Source: Vitellaria paradoxa (Eukaryota > Streptophyta > Magnoliopsida > Ericales > Sapotaceae). Taken from it: DNA of 64,000 nucleotides. Location: positions 57,812,690 to 57,876,689 of the forward strand of contig CM034236.1 of NCBI GenBank assembly GCA_019916065.1, read 5' to 3'. Below the pieces are notes generated by a model. The model was not told the DNA's origin and searched no databases. It worked only from the letters and a program-made list of their open reading frames with translations. Numbering within the stretch: position 1 is the stretch's first letter; each line of letters starts with the position of its first letter. A program made the position numbers and the translations under genes. Below are positions 35,701 to 44,884 of the stretch, piece by piece.

Positions 35701-38700
35701 GTATCAACAGTTGATCCACGCGCCTCCTTCAGTTTCCTCATTGATGGCCGGAAAACTCCATTGATGGGTGCATCAAGCCAGTCCACCCATGGTTTTCGCT
35801 CAACCCAAATAGGACAATTGTATTTGGATTGACCAACTAACAAAGGAACTGACGCCGGGACTGATCTTCCATCTCCTTTAACCTTAATCTTAACCCATTT
35901 GTAATTAGTAGAACTGCTTCAGTTTTCTTCAATGTCTTGAAAGCCTCCCTAGTAGTTTCCTGTACTCTGAAACACATTGTTATTCCAAAGATAAACTGGT
36001 AAACCCACCACCTTGATCCAAACAGAACTTTGTTTCCATCTTCTTCTGGAGCAACAAATCCAGCTATGCCAAGGGTCTAATAATAGATAATTCCCCTCTA
36101 AAATGGTCTTTCTTTAAAATCTGATTAGCAATCTCTTTGGAGGGAAAAATAAAAGGTATTTATCTTCATATAATTCTTTAACAATAACTCCTCCTGGAAA
36201 AGACCAATTTTTATGAACCCAGGTTTGAACCCTGTTGATATCAATCTCAGTAGAGGTTGAATCTCCAAAACTACCAACCAGACACCTCTTCAAACTGTGG
36301 CTGCTCTCAACAGCATCCTCAAAATTGACAACAACATGCTTTTTGGTAAAAGAACTACGTACAGTGGAAGCATTCCATTTAGGAATAGCAGCCTGAAGAT
36401 AAGATCTTGTAACCTTAGTTTGCTACATTAAACTTCTAGCATTCTGAACCAAGGTCTTACTGGATTGAGTAGAGGCTTTATTTGTGACTTGAAGACTCCA
36501 AGGGGGGAAAGATTCTAAGAGCTTAGCTAGAAAGTCCCAACCTTTCCATCTACCAACTCTGGTATCATAATCAGCCTTCTTCCATAGGAGGCAAAGAGCC
36601 TGATTTCCAGCATTCTACCAAGACCATCTGAGATCAGAGAGCAGATAACAATTTTGGCTCCTCCTTTGATGCTACCCAGCTGCAGCTTTTTGTCTTCCCT
36701 CCCTAAAGGTTTCCAACAAATTTTTTGGAGCCATTGTAGTTCTTCTACGTATAAGACCATTACCCTTACATAGCCTCTTCCTCGTTCCACGATTCTGATG
36801 CATCCCTTAAACTTCAAATCCTCAGCGATATCAATAGTGACTTGATCTACATGAAAGGATTTCCTAATACTACCCCTTTGAAACGAGGGGTACCACATCC
36901 TAGAGCTCCTAAAGTGGTTCATGATAGCAGTAAGCTTATCATGCGCTGAGAGGAAAGAAAGTCAAAAGGACAAATTGCAATTAGCACTCATGTTCAAAAA
37001 TTCACAATCAAAGATTCACAATGAGAGATTAAAGATAAATTTAGCTGGAAAAGTTGTTAAAAAAAATTCTAATTAATCAAACAAGCTCCCAAAAGTTTCT
37101 ATCCAATATGCAATCTATATCTCCCCTTTCATATGTCCAAACTTGCCTAGATAGGTCATATAACGACCCTATATGCATTAAGTTTCATCCCTTTGACAAA
37201 AGACTAAACTATCCTTATTTTAGAAATAAAAACACAAAACTCTGTTGCAACGTTCGCGTTTAGATGGTGTTCGTATAGTATTAGATTTTAAAAATAGGCT
37301 CACTGTTGTTAGGCGTCCAGACAGGTCTCGAACGGCATCAGGCGTCGTCCTTTAATTTTCTTGCTCTTTCTTCGAGCCTTGACATCATCCTTTGGTCTAT
37401 TTCAAATATTTTAATGCTTCTTGTGTTCATCTTTTCGTCCTTAAACACTTATTATCCACAATTTCCTGCAATGAAATCAAATAACCTCTTATTACCATAT
37501 AAACTTAAAAGCATAGGATTATGTGGGTAAGCTTGGGTAATTATACTTATCACCCCTCAACATTTAAAAATTATTTCTCTTATTTTGAAATGTTGTAAAA
37601 TTGACCCCCTTCCATTAAACAAGCCATTAAAATTTAGCTGAAAATGTCAAAATCACTAAAATTTTAGATACTTTTCCTATTTTACCCATCCCTCTCATAT
37701 TTTTGTCAGTTTTCTTTATAAAATTTTTTTAACTTGTTTTTGAGGATTTTTGTAAAAAAAACTAACGAGTATGCTAACTTGTAGAAGTGTTCTTTCTTTG
37801 TTGATACAGTTTCCTTCTTATGTTTCATTGTCTCTTCTGACGATGTTTTTGCTAACCCCCAAAAAATTCAAGCCATTGTTGGTTGGGTTGAGTCCAAATC
37901 TCTCCATGATATCAGGAGCTTCAATTCGTTAGCCACCTTTTATCGTCACTTTATTAAGGTTTTAACATCATTATGGCTCCCTTGACGAGTGCATGAAGCG
38001 AGGTGAATTCCATTAAACGAAGGACATTGCCCAAGCATTGGCAGCCATTAAAAAAGAAAATGATGGAGGCTTCCATGATGCACTTTCTAGATTTTCTAAG
38101 ATCTAAGGTAGAGTGTGATGCATTGAGTGTGGGCATAATAGTTGAGAGTGCCACCCCATGGCTTACTTTAGTCAAAAGTTAAAGTGACTCCATGCAGAAA
38201 TACTCTATCTAGGATAAAAAGTCATATGCCATTGTGTATGCCTTGCACCATTGGCGCCACTTCTTGCCCCTTGAGGAGTTTGTCCTCTAATTGAACCAGT
38301 AGTCCCTTTGTTGCCTTAGCTCCTAGAAAATGCTCAATTATAGGCACTGTTATTGGATTGAGTATTTGCAAGCCTATTCCTTAGCATTGAAACATCAGAA
38401 AAGAGTTGAGAACCTTGTAGCTATGCCTTGAGTAGACATGTCTCCTTATTGTCTGTCACGAGCGTCAAAAGTTATCGGATTCGATTTGCTTAACGAAGAA
38501 TGAGTCATGCTAATTTTTAGAGATTTACCTGGAGTTGCTCTGTGGCCAACTTTACCACTGATGGCTTTAGCCTTTAGGGCGGGTACCTTTCTAAGGCTCA
38601 TAGGCTTTGTATCCCTAGGACTTTGGTTTGCAATTTCATGGTGTGGTAGACTTGTGCAGGTGGCTTCGCCAAACATTTTGGATGTAACAGAAATATAGAA

Positions 38701-41700
38701 GAAGTTAAGCGATAATTTTATTGGCCTAGTTTGAAGAGGGATACGGCTAGGATCCTTGGTCATTTTCACACTTATCGGTTGGCCAAACATAAGATGCAGA
38801 ATAATGGCCTTTATACCCCCTTTCTGTTCTTAATTGTCCTTGGCAAGATGTGAGCATTGACTTCATGTTAGGCCTTTTACACACCGTTAAAAGCATGATT
38901 CCATCTTTGTTGTTGTGGATTGTCTTTCTGGCTCACTTCATTCCTTGTAGCAAAGACCTTTGATGCTTCTAAGCTTGCTAGGGTATACCTTACAGAGATC
39001 AATCGAGTTATATGTCCTTTATATATCCTTTCTAAGATTATCGTATCCCATAGAGATGTTCGTTTCATTAGTCATCTTTGGCGAACCTTCTGGTGCCTAG
39101 TTGGTGCTAACTTAAATTTTTCATTGCCTGCTATCCCCAGAGAAATGGTCATATTGAGGTTGTCAATCATAGTCCAAGAAATCTTTTGTGATCTTCGGTC
39201 TAGGAGAACCTCAGGAATTGGGATTATATCCTCTCCATTGGCCAGCTTGCCTTTATCAATCTATAAATAGGTCTAGCAGTATGAACCCGCTTGAGGTTAT
39301 ACATGGGTAAATTCTTAGGAAACCTTTAGACCTCATTCCCATGTCTCCTCATTCTGTCGAAGCATTTGCACAACATTTGCATGATTTACGTTTTGAGATC
39401 ACTAGAAAAATTGGGTGAGTAATGCATCATATAACTTTGAGCTAATGTACGCAAGAGAAATTTTGAATTTAATGTTGAGGATAATGTTATGATTTGAATT
39501 CGATCGGAACAACATCCATCTGGCAATGATTCCAAATTGCATAATTATAGTGTTGGTCCATTTAAAATCTTAAAGTGAGTTGGACCAAATGCATATGTCA
39601 TTAACATTTCATCTGATTTCGGTATTAGTCCTACATTTAATGTTGAGTATCTATTAGCCTATAGAGGTCATACTACTCCCCATAGGAGCTTGATTCTGTT
39701 CCTACTTTGTTTTTTGCACCGTTACCTATTTCTCCACCGATCATTGACAAAATCGATGCTATTTGGTTGATCATATTGTGATTACCACAGATGGGGTGGT
39801 TCATTGTTTCTTGGTTCGCTGGGTCAACTAACTTGATTTTGATTGTACTTGGCTTTTCTATTCAGTGCCTTGATCCTGACTCCTTGGTGTTTATCATAGT
39901 TCATAGGATATTCTCTAACTCTAAATTGAGTTCCTCCCACTCTGGGAAGTTGGTGGGGGCACCAGAATCATGCCACCCTTGATGCATATATATGAGCGGT
40001 AGAAGAAGATTGCACAACCTTTCAGTATATGGTTGAATGATTGACAGAGCACATGGTTTTCACTCAACATAGTTGAGTTTTTTTTCTTAACTGGCAAGAG
40101 TTCAAGACAATTCCAGAATTATTGTGCTTCAATTTTTATTTCATGTTTTAATGGATTGTTTTTGCTATTTTAGATTGTGTTTAACCTATGGACCATTAGT
40201 GTTGCCTTAGGGTTTTCCTATTTATTTGCTTGTTTGATTGTTGATGTTGATTGTGGGACTGAACGATTTTAGTATTATTGACATTGATGACATTTTTGCC
40301 TGTGTTCTTTCCTTTGCCTGTGTTCTTTCCTTCTAATCTTTCTTATTTTCCTTGCTTGTTTCTTATTCTTGCTCGATTTCCTTTCTTACTTGCATCTTAT
40401 TCTTCATTGTTTTGCATCACTGCAATTAAAACCTCAAAAGTGCTCTTTTCTTTTTGAATAAATAAAATTAAATTTATCATACTAAACAATTTTCTTAGAT
40501 TTCCATCTCTAAGGATTGAGATTCCATAACATCTCTACCAAGTAACTGGACGAGGTTTGATATATTTCTCAGTTGCTCCATTCAATTTTGAAGGAAGTTC
40601 TTAAGTACTCCTTTAAATGGCGCTCATCATTGTAGTAAAACGAACTAGATTCATTATCTATATTTGTATAGAGAATGGCTGCTAGTGGATCCATGTGTCC
40701 AGCGGTAACACTGGTGGGAGTCCATATGTCCAATAGTAACAGTTCATATTGCACTTTTATCAACTCATTATTTAACCCAGTTTAATTTATTCTATTACCA
40801 CATGTAGATGTCATATTGCCTGTATTTGTAGCAACAAGCAACGTTCAATCTTGCTTTGCTAACCCCCCAAAAAAAGGGTTCAATTTTGCTTCTGTTGATC
40901 CAGATACATCAGCGGACTTACTGTTACTTTGGCAGGTATTTGGTGCTTTGAGGACAACGATGTTCATACTAGGGATGATTTTTGTATTCATAGGCATTTC
41001 TTTACTCGCACCAGATGAGGCAAAAGGTATAGTTCTGGTTTGTGTTTCTTTTCTAGTTCTAACAGAGTATGTAGATGGAAATTAACCTGGAACTATTTCA
41101 GGAGGTGAAATCAAGGATAGTGCTTTAGTTTCTGTGTCAACTTCAAGCATTTCAACTGATGCAGACAGGTGCAATTTTTGGTTTTTTTTTTTTGGGGGGG
41201 GGGGGAATGAGTTTAGACAGGTGCAATAAAATTTCATTCTTGCTTAAGATTTGGTTTTCAAGATGATCTACTTTTGAGGAACATTTTGAAAATGCTGAAC
41301 AATTAAGAAGATAGGCAAACTGTTAGTAATTTTTCCTGATTTGACTTGTTCTTATAAAGTATATAATAAGGGGGGGGGGAATTGGAGGTTTCTGCAGTTA
41401 TATATCATCATATAACCTTTTATATAAATATATTTTTCACATCATTTTTGAAATAGGGGGCTTCATTTTTCTGTCAATCCAAATGTGATAATCCATCATT
41501 TTTCCATCTAATTAATCAAATTTGTTACAGGCTGGTTGTCTCATCTGAAGATTCTCAAATTAAAGACATGAGATCACTTGTGAGGACAATGCAGATGAAG
41601 GCTGCTGATGTGATAGCCAAAACAAAGGTTCTGACTGGCTGGTTAACTATCATCTTAGAAAGAAAATCGCATTGTAATTCTTTTTTTTTTTTGGTAAGTA

Positions 41701-41971
41701 AATCGCATTGTAATTCTTACTTATCAATAACTTGGTTTCCATACAGGCTGCTTGCTTATGGTCCCTAGGTTTGGGAGAAGACTCGATTCAGGCGTCTTCA
41801 GTTCTCGTAATGCCCATGGTTTCATCAAAGATAACTGGTTTTAGAGGAAGTGGTTTTGATCGGGCTAAGTTTTTCTCCTTGAGAAGCTCTGGTTGGAGTA
41901 AGATCTCTGGGAATGAGGATGGTGTGAAAATGTTGGAAACAACTTCAATGATAGCCCAAAGCATTGAGTAG
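8649..41971 (+). CDS. NIPA8: NIPA8-like magnesium transporter, 13 coding exons
   Basis: Joining 8649-8741, 11446-11533, 11628-11689, 11915-12000, 12112-12185, 20433-20535, 20695-20823, 20933-21032, 21147-21266, 40936-41026, 41102-41168, 41531-41627 and 41747-41971 gives one open frame of 444 codons plus stop. All introns are GT-AG and every phase matches. The protein starts [12 protein letters not shown] and matches the plant NIPA8 type of the NIPA/DUF803 family (drug/metabolite-transporter fold; Arabidopsis NIPA8 is about 440 residues). These are multi-pass membrane proteins linked to Mg2+ transport. Hydrophobic segments fill residues 1-315; the last 130 are polar and probably cytosolic. Exons 6-9 also exist at 29281-30110, so either set could be used, but not both in frame. 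The gene is 33 kb long because of transposon-filled introns 1, 5 and 9. The start is the first ATG of the conserved N-terminus. Confidence 0.88.
8769..8910 (+). repeat. 75-bp tandem duplication in NIPA8 intron 1
   Basis: Two copies of a unit beginning TGCTAGTG, with GCAGAAAAAATG-like and TATTTCCTTCAACAA blocks, start at 8769 and 8844, a 75-bp period. They lie just after exon 1 and diverge by several substitutions. Confidence 0.85.
9150..10640. other. NIPA8 intron 1, no gene seen
   Basis: The stretch is AT-rich intron sequence with short repeats, a TA microsatellite near 10058-10075 and a C run near 10320. No coding frame or recognised element was found. Retrotransposon debris could be present but is too decayed to name. 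Confidence 0.5.
10645..11001 (+). mobile_element. TRIM element in NIPA8 intron 1
   Basis: Two direct LTR-like repeats, 10645-10748 and 10904-11001, both start TGTTAGAATATATC. They share AAGATTCT, GGCCTCTCCACT and TTGAGTTGG blocks. Directly after the first is TGGTATTAGAGC, a tRNA-iMet-type primer binding site. A purine-rich GAGGGGAG precedes the second. The internal region is about 155 bp with no coding capacity. Flanks are TCAAG and TCATG (4 of 5 bases alike), a plausible 5-bp target duplication. A total of 357 bp fits a terminal-repeat retrotransposon in miniature. Confidence 0.78.
11072..11156. repeat. GA and CT microsatellites
   Basis: A GA run at about 11073-11094 is followed by a CT run at about 11137-11156. 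As the two complement each other they could form a hairpin in the NIPA8 pre-mRNA. Confidence 0.85.
11446..12185 (+). CDS. NIPA8: NIPA8 exons 2-5
   Basis: The exons are 11446-11533, 11628-11689, 11915-12000 and 12112-12185. They encode residues 32-135, with [37 protein letters not shown], the [15 protein letters not shown] segment and [17 protein letters not shown]. These are successive membrane helices and loops of the NIPA family. Introns of 80-225 bp separate them, in contrast to the giant introns on either side. Exon 5 ends in phase 1 (CCT G|GTATGT). Confidence 0.9.
12186..13020. other. start of NIPA8 intron 5, no gene seen
   Basis: AT-rich sequence lies between exon 5 and the first retrotransposon remnant. 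No open frame of note and no recognised element. Confidence 0.6.
13260..13900. other. insert in copia RT, possibly organellar DNA
   Basis: The two RT pieces on either side should be about 120 bp apart but are separated by about 700 bp. The inserted stretch is richer in GC than its surroundings, especially 13560-13870 (GCTTTGGCGGCGCTTTTTCG), and lacks coding signals. Its texture recalls plant mitochondrial DNA. That origin is a guess from composition; a search against plant mitochondrial genomes would settle it. Confidence 0.3.
15601..15817. mobile_element. 217-bp MITE with 10-bp target duplication
   Basis: The ends are AGGGGCAAATCCA and TGGATTCGCCCCT, a 13-bp terminal inverted repeat with one mismatch. 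Both flanks are AAATGAGTAC (15591-15600 and 15818-15827), a perfect direct repeat. The inside is AT-rich with no coding capacity. A 9-10-bp duplication suggests mobilisation by a Mutator-type transposase; that class call is inference. It sits inside the copia element, next to its protease, so it is the younger insertion. Confidence 0.92.
17655..17805 (-). pseudogene. LINE reverse transcriptase scrap
   Basis: Read on minus, the frame gives [17 protein letters not shown], a stop, then [15 protein letters not shown]. This matches the GPDGFT...FF..CW..VK block at the start of LINE reverse transcriptase. Copies occur in unit B (about 26535-26650) and unit C (about 56965-57080). The surroundings (17520-18420) are less AT-rich than neighbouring DNA and may be organelle-derived, since plant mitochondria carry similar scraps. 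Confidence 0.55.
17953..18070 (+). pseudogene. copia reverse transcriptase scrap
   Basis: The plus strand reads [19 protein letters not shown] and then VAKG followed by a stop, the KARLVAKG block of copia RT. A later [12 protein letters not shown] stretch matches ETFAPVAK. It is only about 40 codons long and is repeated in units B and C. Its orientation is opposite to the adjacent LINE scrap. Confidence 0.65.
18425..18702 (+). pseudogene. RNase H relic, pararetrovirus-like
   Basis: The plus-strand frame contains [18 protein letters not shown] and, after an in-frame stop, [17 protein letters not shown] followed by LADALTREL. An Asp early in the domain and a closing ADALTRE block are typical of RNase H of plant pararetroviruses (Caulimoviridae); Ty3/gypsy RNase H ends in a related ADALSR. 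The TRE form favours a viral source, but a gypsy origin is not excluded. The relic is short, interrupted, and repeated in units B (about 27300-27562) and C (about 57715-57982). Confidence 0.5.
19590..20340 (-). mobile_element. two LTR/primer-site remnants upstream of exon 6
   Basis: On minus, a short LTR-like stretch (plus about 20075 to 19903) ends CTTGACA and is followed by TGGTATCAAAGTAGAG, like a tRNA-iMet primer site. A second, related stretch (plus about 20340 to 20250) ends next to TGGTATCAAG. Both share AAGGGTGTCAA and GACAACCTT. Both primer regions lead into a similar leader (AGTAGAGATCCTA). This looks like two decayed small LTR elements or one rearranged one. The 131-codon open frame on minus at 19590-19985 crosses these noncoding parts and is not taken as a gene. 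Confidence 0.5.
20433..21266 (+). CDS. NIPA8: NIPA8 exons 6-9, set A
   Basis: The exons are 20433-20535, 20695-20823, 20933-21032 and 21147-21266, encoding residues 135-285. They contain [13 protein letters not shown], the helix [51 protein letters not shown] and [20 protein letters not shown]. All splice sites are GT-AG and phases match exon 5 (phase 1) and exon 10 (phase 0). The set is coding-identical to set B in unit B. Confidence 0.88.
21269..21300. repeat. CT microsatellite after exon 9 (set A)
   Basis: CT repeats begin three bases into intron 9 and run into GTGTGCGTGTG. The matching place in unit B has a shorter CT run (30120-30138). In unit C it is mainly an AT run (60538-60564). Confidence 0.9.
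22331..23011 (-). pseudogene. LINE C-terminal zf-RVT domain (copy A)
   Basis: The 226-residue frame contains [43 protein letters not shown] and the zinc-binding pattern [18 protein letters not shown] (CX2C...HX3-4HC). This is the zf-RVT domain that closes ORF2 of plant LINEs. It ends with a stop, followed by a likely 3' UTR. The stretch joining it to the RT (23011-23427) is interrupted by stops. Confidence 0.88.
23427..24554 (-). pseudogene. LINE reverse transcriptase core (copy A)
   Basis: A 375-residue open frame with the LINE RT blocks [55 protein letters not shown] and the catalytic [10 protein letters not shown] (the YADD/FADD box), then YLGLPLGA. The frame is open here but broken into several pieces in copy B. 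Upstream it is separated from the preceding RT segment by an in-frame TAG just after GPDG, also present in copy B, so neither copy could make a full ORF2 protein. Confidence 0.92.
24588..25218 (-). pseudogene. LINE ORF2 linker and RT N-terminus (copy A)
   Basis: Two overlapping frames (25218-24931 and 25016-24588) carry the region between endonuclease and RT, including [20 protein letters not shown] and the start of RT ([11 protein letters not shown]). One frameshift separates them. The same region is a single 209-codon frame in copy B, so the frameshift is specific to copy A. Confidence 0.85.
25219..25959 (-). pseudogene. LINE endonuclease domain (copy A)
   Basis: The 246-residue open frame begins [12 protein letters not shown] and carries the apurinic-like endonuclease signatures SWNVRG (Asn), LQETK (catalytic Glu), GGDFNMV (Asp and Asn) and SDHFPI (closing Asp-His). 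It nicks target DNA for target-primed reverse transcription. Identical frame and length in copy B (34049-34789). The domain itself is intact, but the downstream frame is not. Confidence 0.92.
29281..30110 (+). CDS. NIPA8: NIPA8 exons 6-9, set B (duplicate)
   Basis: The exons are 29281-29383, 29543-29671, 29778-29877 and 29991-30110. Lengths (103, 129, 100, 120), GT-AG sites and encoded residues are the same as in set A. Joining exon 9 of set A to exon 6 of set B would shift the frame, because exon 9 ends in phase 0 and exon 6 needs phase 1. The shifted frame meets a TAG in exon 7. A working transcript must therefore use one set. Set B lies nearer to exon 10 (10.8 kb against 19.7 kb), so it could be the set used. 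The two sets might instead be two alleles joined in assembly. Confidence 0.8.
31197..31775 (-). pseudogene. LINE zf-RVT domain (copy B), frameshifted
   Basis: Two frames (31775-31554 and 31466-31197) cover what is one frame in copy A. A small deletion near 31590 (CCAAGTCAAAATC against CCAACGTCAAAATC in A) and a change near 31518 break it. The sequence otherwise matches copy A. Confidence 0.88.
32267..34052 (-). pseudogene. LINE reverse transcriptase (copy B), broken
   Basis: Same RT as copy A but split into frames at 34052-33423, 33389-33201, 33249-33067, 33116-32709 and 32740-32267. Breaks lie near 33247 (1 base lost), near 33086 (2 lost) and near 32722 (2 lost, just beside the FADD box). 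The TAG after GPDG (about 33423) is shared with copy A. Confidence 0.9.
34049..34789 (-). pseudogene. LINE endonuclease domain (copy B)
   Basis: This 246-residue frame is the same as in copy A, with SWNVRG, LQETK, GGDFNMV and SDHFPI all present. It overlaps the start of the next frame by four bases. Open but part of a dead ORF2. Confidence 0.92.
35157..36922 (-). pseudogene. LINE ORF1 (gag-like), interrupted
   Basis: The first part (36922-36527) begins [17 protein letters not shown]; the last part (35843-35157) contains [15 protein letters not shown], like the end of the DUF4283-type RNA-binding region of plant LINE ORF1, followed by a Ser/Lys-rich tail. The middle (36526-35844) reads as ORF1-like with stops. 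No CX2C zinc knuckle was seen. Present only in copy B, because unit A stops inside this region. Confidence 0.65.
36958..37850. other. NIPA8 intron 9, no gene seen
   Basis: The region is AT-rich sequence between the LINE 5' end and the gypsy remnant. Two plus-strand frames of about 70 codons show no recognised motif and are not taken as genes. Confidence 0.5.
37850..39990 (+). mobile_element. Ty3/gypsy chromovirus remnant in intron 9
   Basis: Plus-strand fragments run in gypsy order: end of RT ([19 protein letters not shown], then FYRHFIK, at about 37875-37960), RNase H (MQKYSI and [15 protein letters not shown] near 38190-38270, [15 protein letters not shown] near 38335, [11 protein letters not shown]), integrase (about 38560-39330, including FYWP-like, [26 protein letters not shown] and [10 protein letters not shown]) and a chromodomain-like HCFLVRW...DFDCTWL near 39805-39850. 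The chromodomain after integrase points to a chromovirus. Frameshifts are frequent and no LTRs were recognised. Confidence 0.8.
39991..40935. other. end of NIPA8 intron 9, no gene seen
   Basis: The stretch is AT-rich intron sequence ending in the acceptor TACTTTGGCAG. A 21-base direct duplication (TTTGCCTGTGTTCTTTCC blocks near 40297-40333) is the only repeat noticed. Confidence 0.6.
40936..41971 (+). CDS. NIPA8: NIPA8 exons 10-13
   Basis: The exons are 40936-41026, 41102-41168, 41531-41627 and 41747-41971. They encode residues 286-444, starting with [20 protein letters not shown] (last membrane helix) and LAPDEAKG, then a polar tail with [26 protein letters not shown] and [15 protein letters not shown], ending AQSIE and TAG at 41969-41971. 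The phases join exactly onto exon 9 of either set. The tail is rich in Ser and basic residues and probably lies in the cytosol. Confidence 0.9.
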
Positions 41972-42110
41972 GTGTAGATGCTCCTGTGAAAATTGTGGTC
42001 ATGTTACGAAAATATTCCATTCCTTTTTTTTTTGGTTCACAATACGTGTCTAGAATGTATTGCCCTTTATGTGTTTTGTTTGGCATTGCCATTGTTGTAA
42101 TTGAACTTGA

Positions 42111-42378
42111 TATAGCAAGCTATTGTACACCTTTACGACTTAATTGAAAAGGCAAGATGGCAACTATGAGCAATGGAGTAGCTCATAGTTGTTGACAACC
42201 ATCACCCTGTGCAATTAATTCCTTAAAAATTTTTCCTCCTGGGCATACAATATAGCAAGCTATTTTACACTTTTAAGACTTGATTGAAAATGTAAGATGG
42301 CAACTTTGAGCTCATAGTTGATGACAACAACCAACCTGTGCAATTAATTCCTTCCAAAATTTTTGTCCAGGACAAACA
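42111..42378 (+). repeat. 140-bp tandem duplication at NIPA8 3' end
   Basis: Units starting TATAGCAAGCTATT lie at 42111 and 42251, 140 bases apart, and share GACTT-ATTGAAAA, AAGATGGCAACT, GCTCATAGTTG and GTGCAATTAATTCCTT. The first unit begins 140 bases after the NIPA8 stop, so it may hold the polyadenylation region, giving two equivalent transcript ends. That use is inference. Confidence 0.85.
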
Positions 42379-43029
42379 ATATATTACTTTTCATAAAATA
42401 CAACCATACCACAATTTTCTCAAGACATTTTTCCCGGTAATTTCCAAGCATGCAATCTGTTACTTCACCTATTATTCCTATCAATTTTTACATGACTTTC
42501 TGTCTGGGTAGTTTTCTGCACCTTGTCTTCAGTTCTGCTTTGGTTGGGTAGTACAGAGAAAATTGCAGCCAACCACAAGTGGCAGATTTCAAAGAGGAAC
42601 AAAAACATTTAGGTACACGTTAGATATTTACAAGCTACATGGGATTCACACTTTACAAGCAAATTTTTTTTTTTTTTAAAACACCAAAATATGGTAGACT
42701 ACAGAAGGTGTTACCTTCCAAGCAGTTTTTCACTGCTAATACCTCCAGGATAATACTCACTTTATTTTTCATTTTTCTCATTAATTTCTGGAGCTATATA
42801 TTAACTTTCAGTTTGGCCAATCAGAGATTCTTATCCCTGCAGCTTCCCAGATCCAGTCCCCGACCAAGATTCAGCTGTCAAACAACAGAAGAGGATACAA
42901 AAGTAACAAAAAGAAAGCTATGGTTTTAATTTTTTTTCCCCTACAAGTAACCTACAGTTTTAATTTTTGCACTGGATTAACAATCTTATCATATTAACAT
43001 GCATAAAATTACTTAAATGACATTCACTT

Positions 43030-43212
43030 CCCTTTTTTTTTTTTCGACGAAGAACCTCCCTAAGGCGGGTCACAATAGAGCCACCTTTAGAGACTCAACC
43101 CCGGGCTCATAAACCACCACACGAGACTTCAAATCGAACAAGTATAGACAAAAGCTGTGTGAGTGGCCCAAAAGAGCTAATAGCACCTAAGTGGTTTCGA
43201 ACATGAGACCTT
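43030..43212 (-). mobile_element. possible SINE-like insertion
   Basis: A T run at 43032-43043, read on minus as a poly(A) tail, precedes a 170-bp sequence. Its far end on minus reads GGTCTCATGTTCGAAACC, which resembles a tRNA B box (GTTCGAAAC). A poly(A)-tailed, tRNA-like short element would fit. No target duplication was found, so this remains tentative. Confidence 0.3.
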
Positions 43213-44489
43213 GGAATGACATGCAAAATTCAAGAAAGAGAAGGGAAAACTCCAGATCTTTGCCCCCCTCTAACCAATTATATAACAATGAAAAAAAATT
43301 CTCATTCTATACAATTAATTCCCTATCTACAAAACTTCTCTTATTTCTTTCCTGCCAAACCAACAAAGAATACAAAATGGGATAATATCCCACTTTTTCC
43401 CTATGTTTTGCGATCCTAATACCCCACCAATGCCCCTAAAAAACAATCCATTCCTTTTGGCATGGCCTAAGCGAAGCTGAATTGCGAGAGAGAAGATTTC
43501 ATAATTCCATAGCCTCAAACTATAAAGAGATCATCAATCGACTCCACTGTTACTTTGCAAAGACAACATCGATTCCCAATAATCATCTTCCTCAAATTAT
43601 CAATAGTCAGAACTCCACCCTAAACCACGCACCAAACACAAAAAAAATTTATTGAAAAAAAAATTAGGTGGAGCCCCGCTTCTCAAAATTTTGCACCAAG
43701 GAAAACCCAAACACTAGCCCATCCTCTCACATTCCACAAAACCCTTGTACATCGACTTAACCTGGTACTCTTAGCTTCCAAGTCAGTTTGTCTTTTTCAC
43801 CGTCTTTCGCCCTAAAGGCATCCAGACGAATGTAGCTTTCTGCCTCCCAGTCTCGCAAATCTTTTGTCAAACAGAACTCTAAAACAACACTGTCCCTGTC
43901 CTATCTAATGTTTCTTCAACTTTAGCATTTCTGTTATGAATCAATACGACTCCTCAAACTCCTCTCCCTAAGGCATCTCTTCCCTAACCAGCATTCCTAA
44001 TCTCCATTTCAATCTGTCATCTCTTCCTACCTCCACCAAACTGTGAGTGCTACAGGACAGCCAAAATGCTTTGATGCTCTTCCATACCCCAACCAATTAG
44101 GTTCTGCTACTCCGTTTGAAGTCCATTCTTTCCAGTTGGTCCCAAATCTAGCACACCACCCACCTCCGCAACATCTCCCTTTCTTTAGCATACTTCCACA
44201 ACCACTTACTCAAGAGAGCTTCGTTGAAAAACCTAGTTCTTCTAATCCCCACTTCTCCTTTAAGCGGATGACAAACTATTTCTAATTCACCAAATGATAG
44301 TTAGGCACCTCTTCTATGCCTCCCCACAGAAAATCCCTTTGCAATTTCTCCATTAGCTTTGTTACCCACACTGAGACGGAGAATATGGATATAGAAGTGG
44401 GCAAACTGAAAAACGTCCTTTTGATGAGTCACAATTGCTCCTTTTGATAGGTGGCCTTCCAACCTGTAAGTCTCCTCTAGAAGTTACCA

Positions 44490-44884
44490 TTTAAGAAGCA
44501 TAGTTATGGACATAGGATATTGATACGAGACGGATATAGACACGGATATTGCAATTTTAAAAAATGAGATTACAGCTACGGTAAGGATACAGCCAAAAAG
44601 TATAAATTCTTTATATTTTTATTGGCTATAAATATAAATATAATATCCACAATAAAACTTAATACATAATTTAATATACAAAACATGACAAAATTTAAGT
44701 TATAAATTTTATAATTTAGAAGTTTTGACCACTCAAATCTAGATGTCTTGATCATATATTTGAAGAAAAAAATGATAAAATAATAGTGGCATGTCCGACA
44801 TATCTCAGCATGTCCAAGGAGTATGTATGTCCGATATATGTCAGATACAGATACGATACCTATTCTGAAGTGTTCATGCTTCCT
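44490..44884. mobile_element. 395-bp non-autonomous DNA element in LINE
   Basis: LINE coding sequence stops at about 44481 and resumes at about 44893. The intervening piece has ends TTTAAGAAGCATAGTTA and TGTTCATGCTTCCT, a short imperfect inverted repeat around GAAGCAT. Flanks AAGTTACCA and AGGTTACTA agree at 7 of 9 bases, a possible 9-bp target duplication of Mutator type. No coding capacity. An inverted partial copy lies at about 46840-46990. Confidence 0.6.

Larger units (their letters stand above)
31065..36957 (-). mobile_element. LINE, copy B, with ORF1
   Basis: This is the longer copy of the L1-type LINE. ORF1-like sequence lies at 36922-35157, endonuclease at 34789-34049, RT in pieces from 34052 to 32267, and zf-RVT at 31775-31197, with a 3' end near 31065. 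The 5' end is judged from the start of the ORF1 frame and is approximate. The element is inside NIPA8 intron 9. The boundary of the tandem duplication (34916) falls inside it, between ORF1 and ORF2. Confidence 0.88.
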
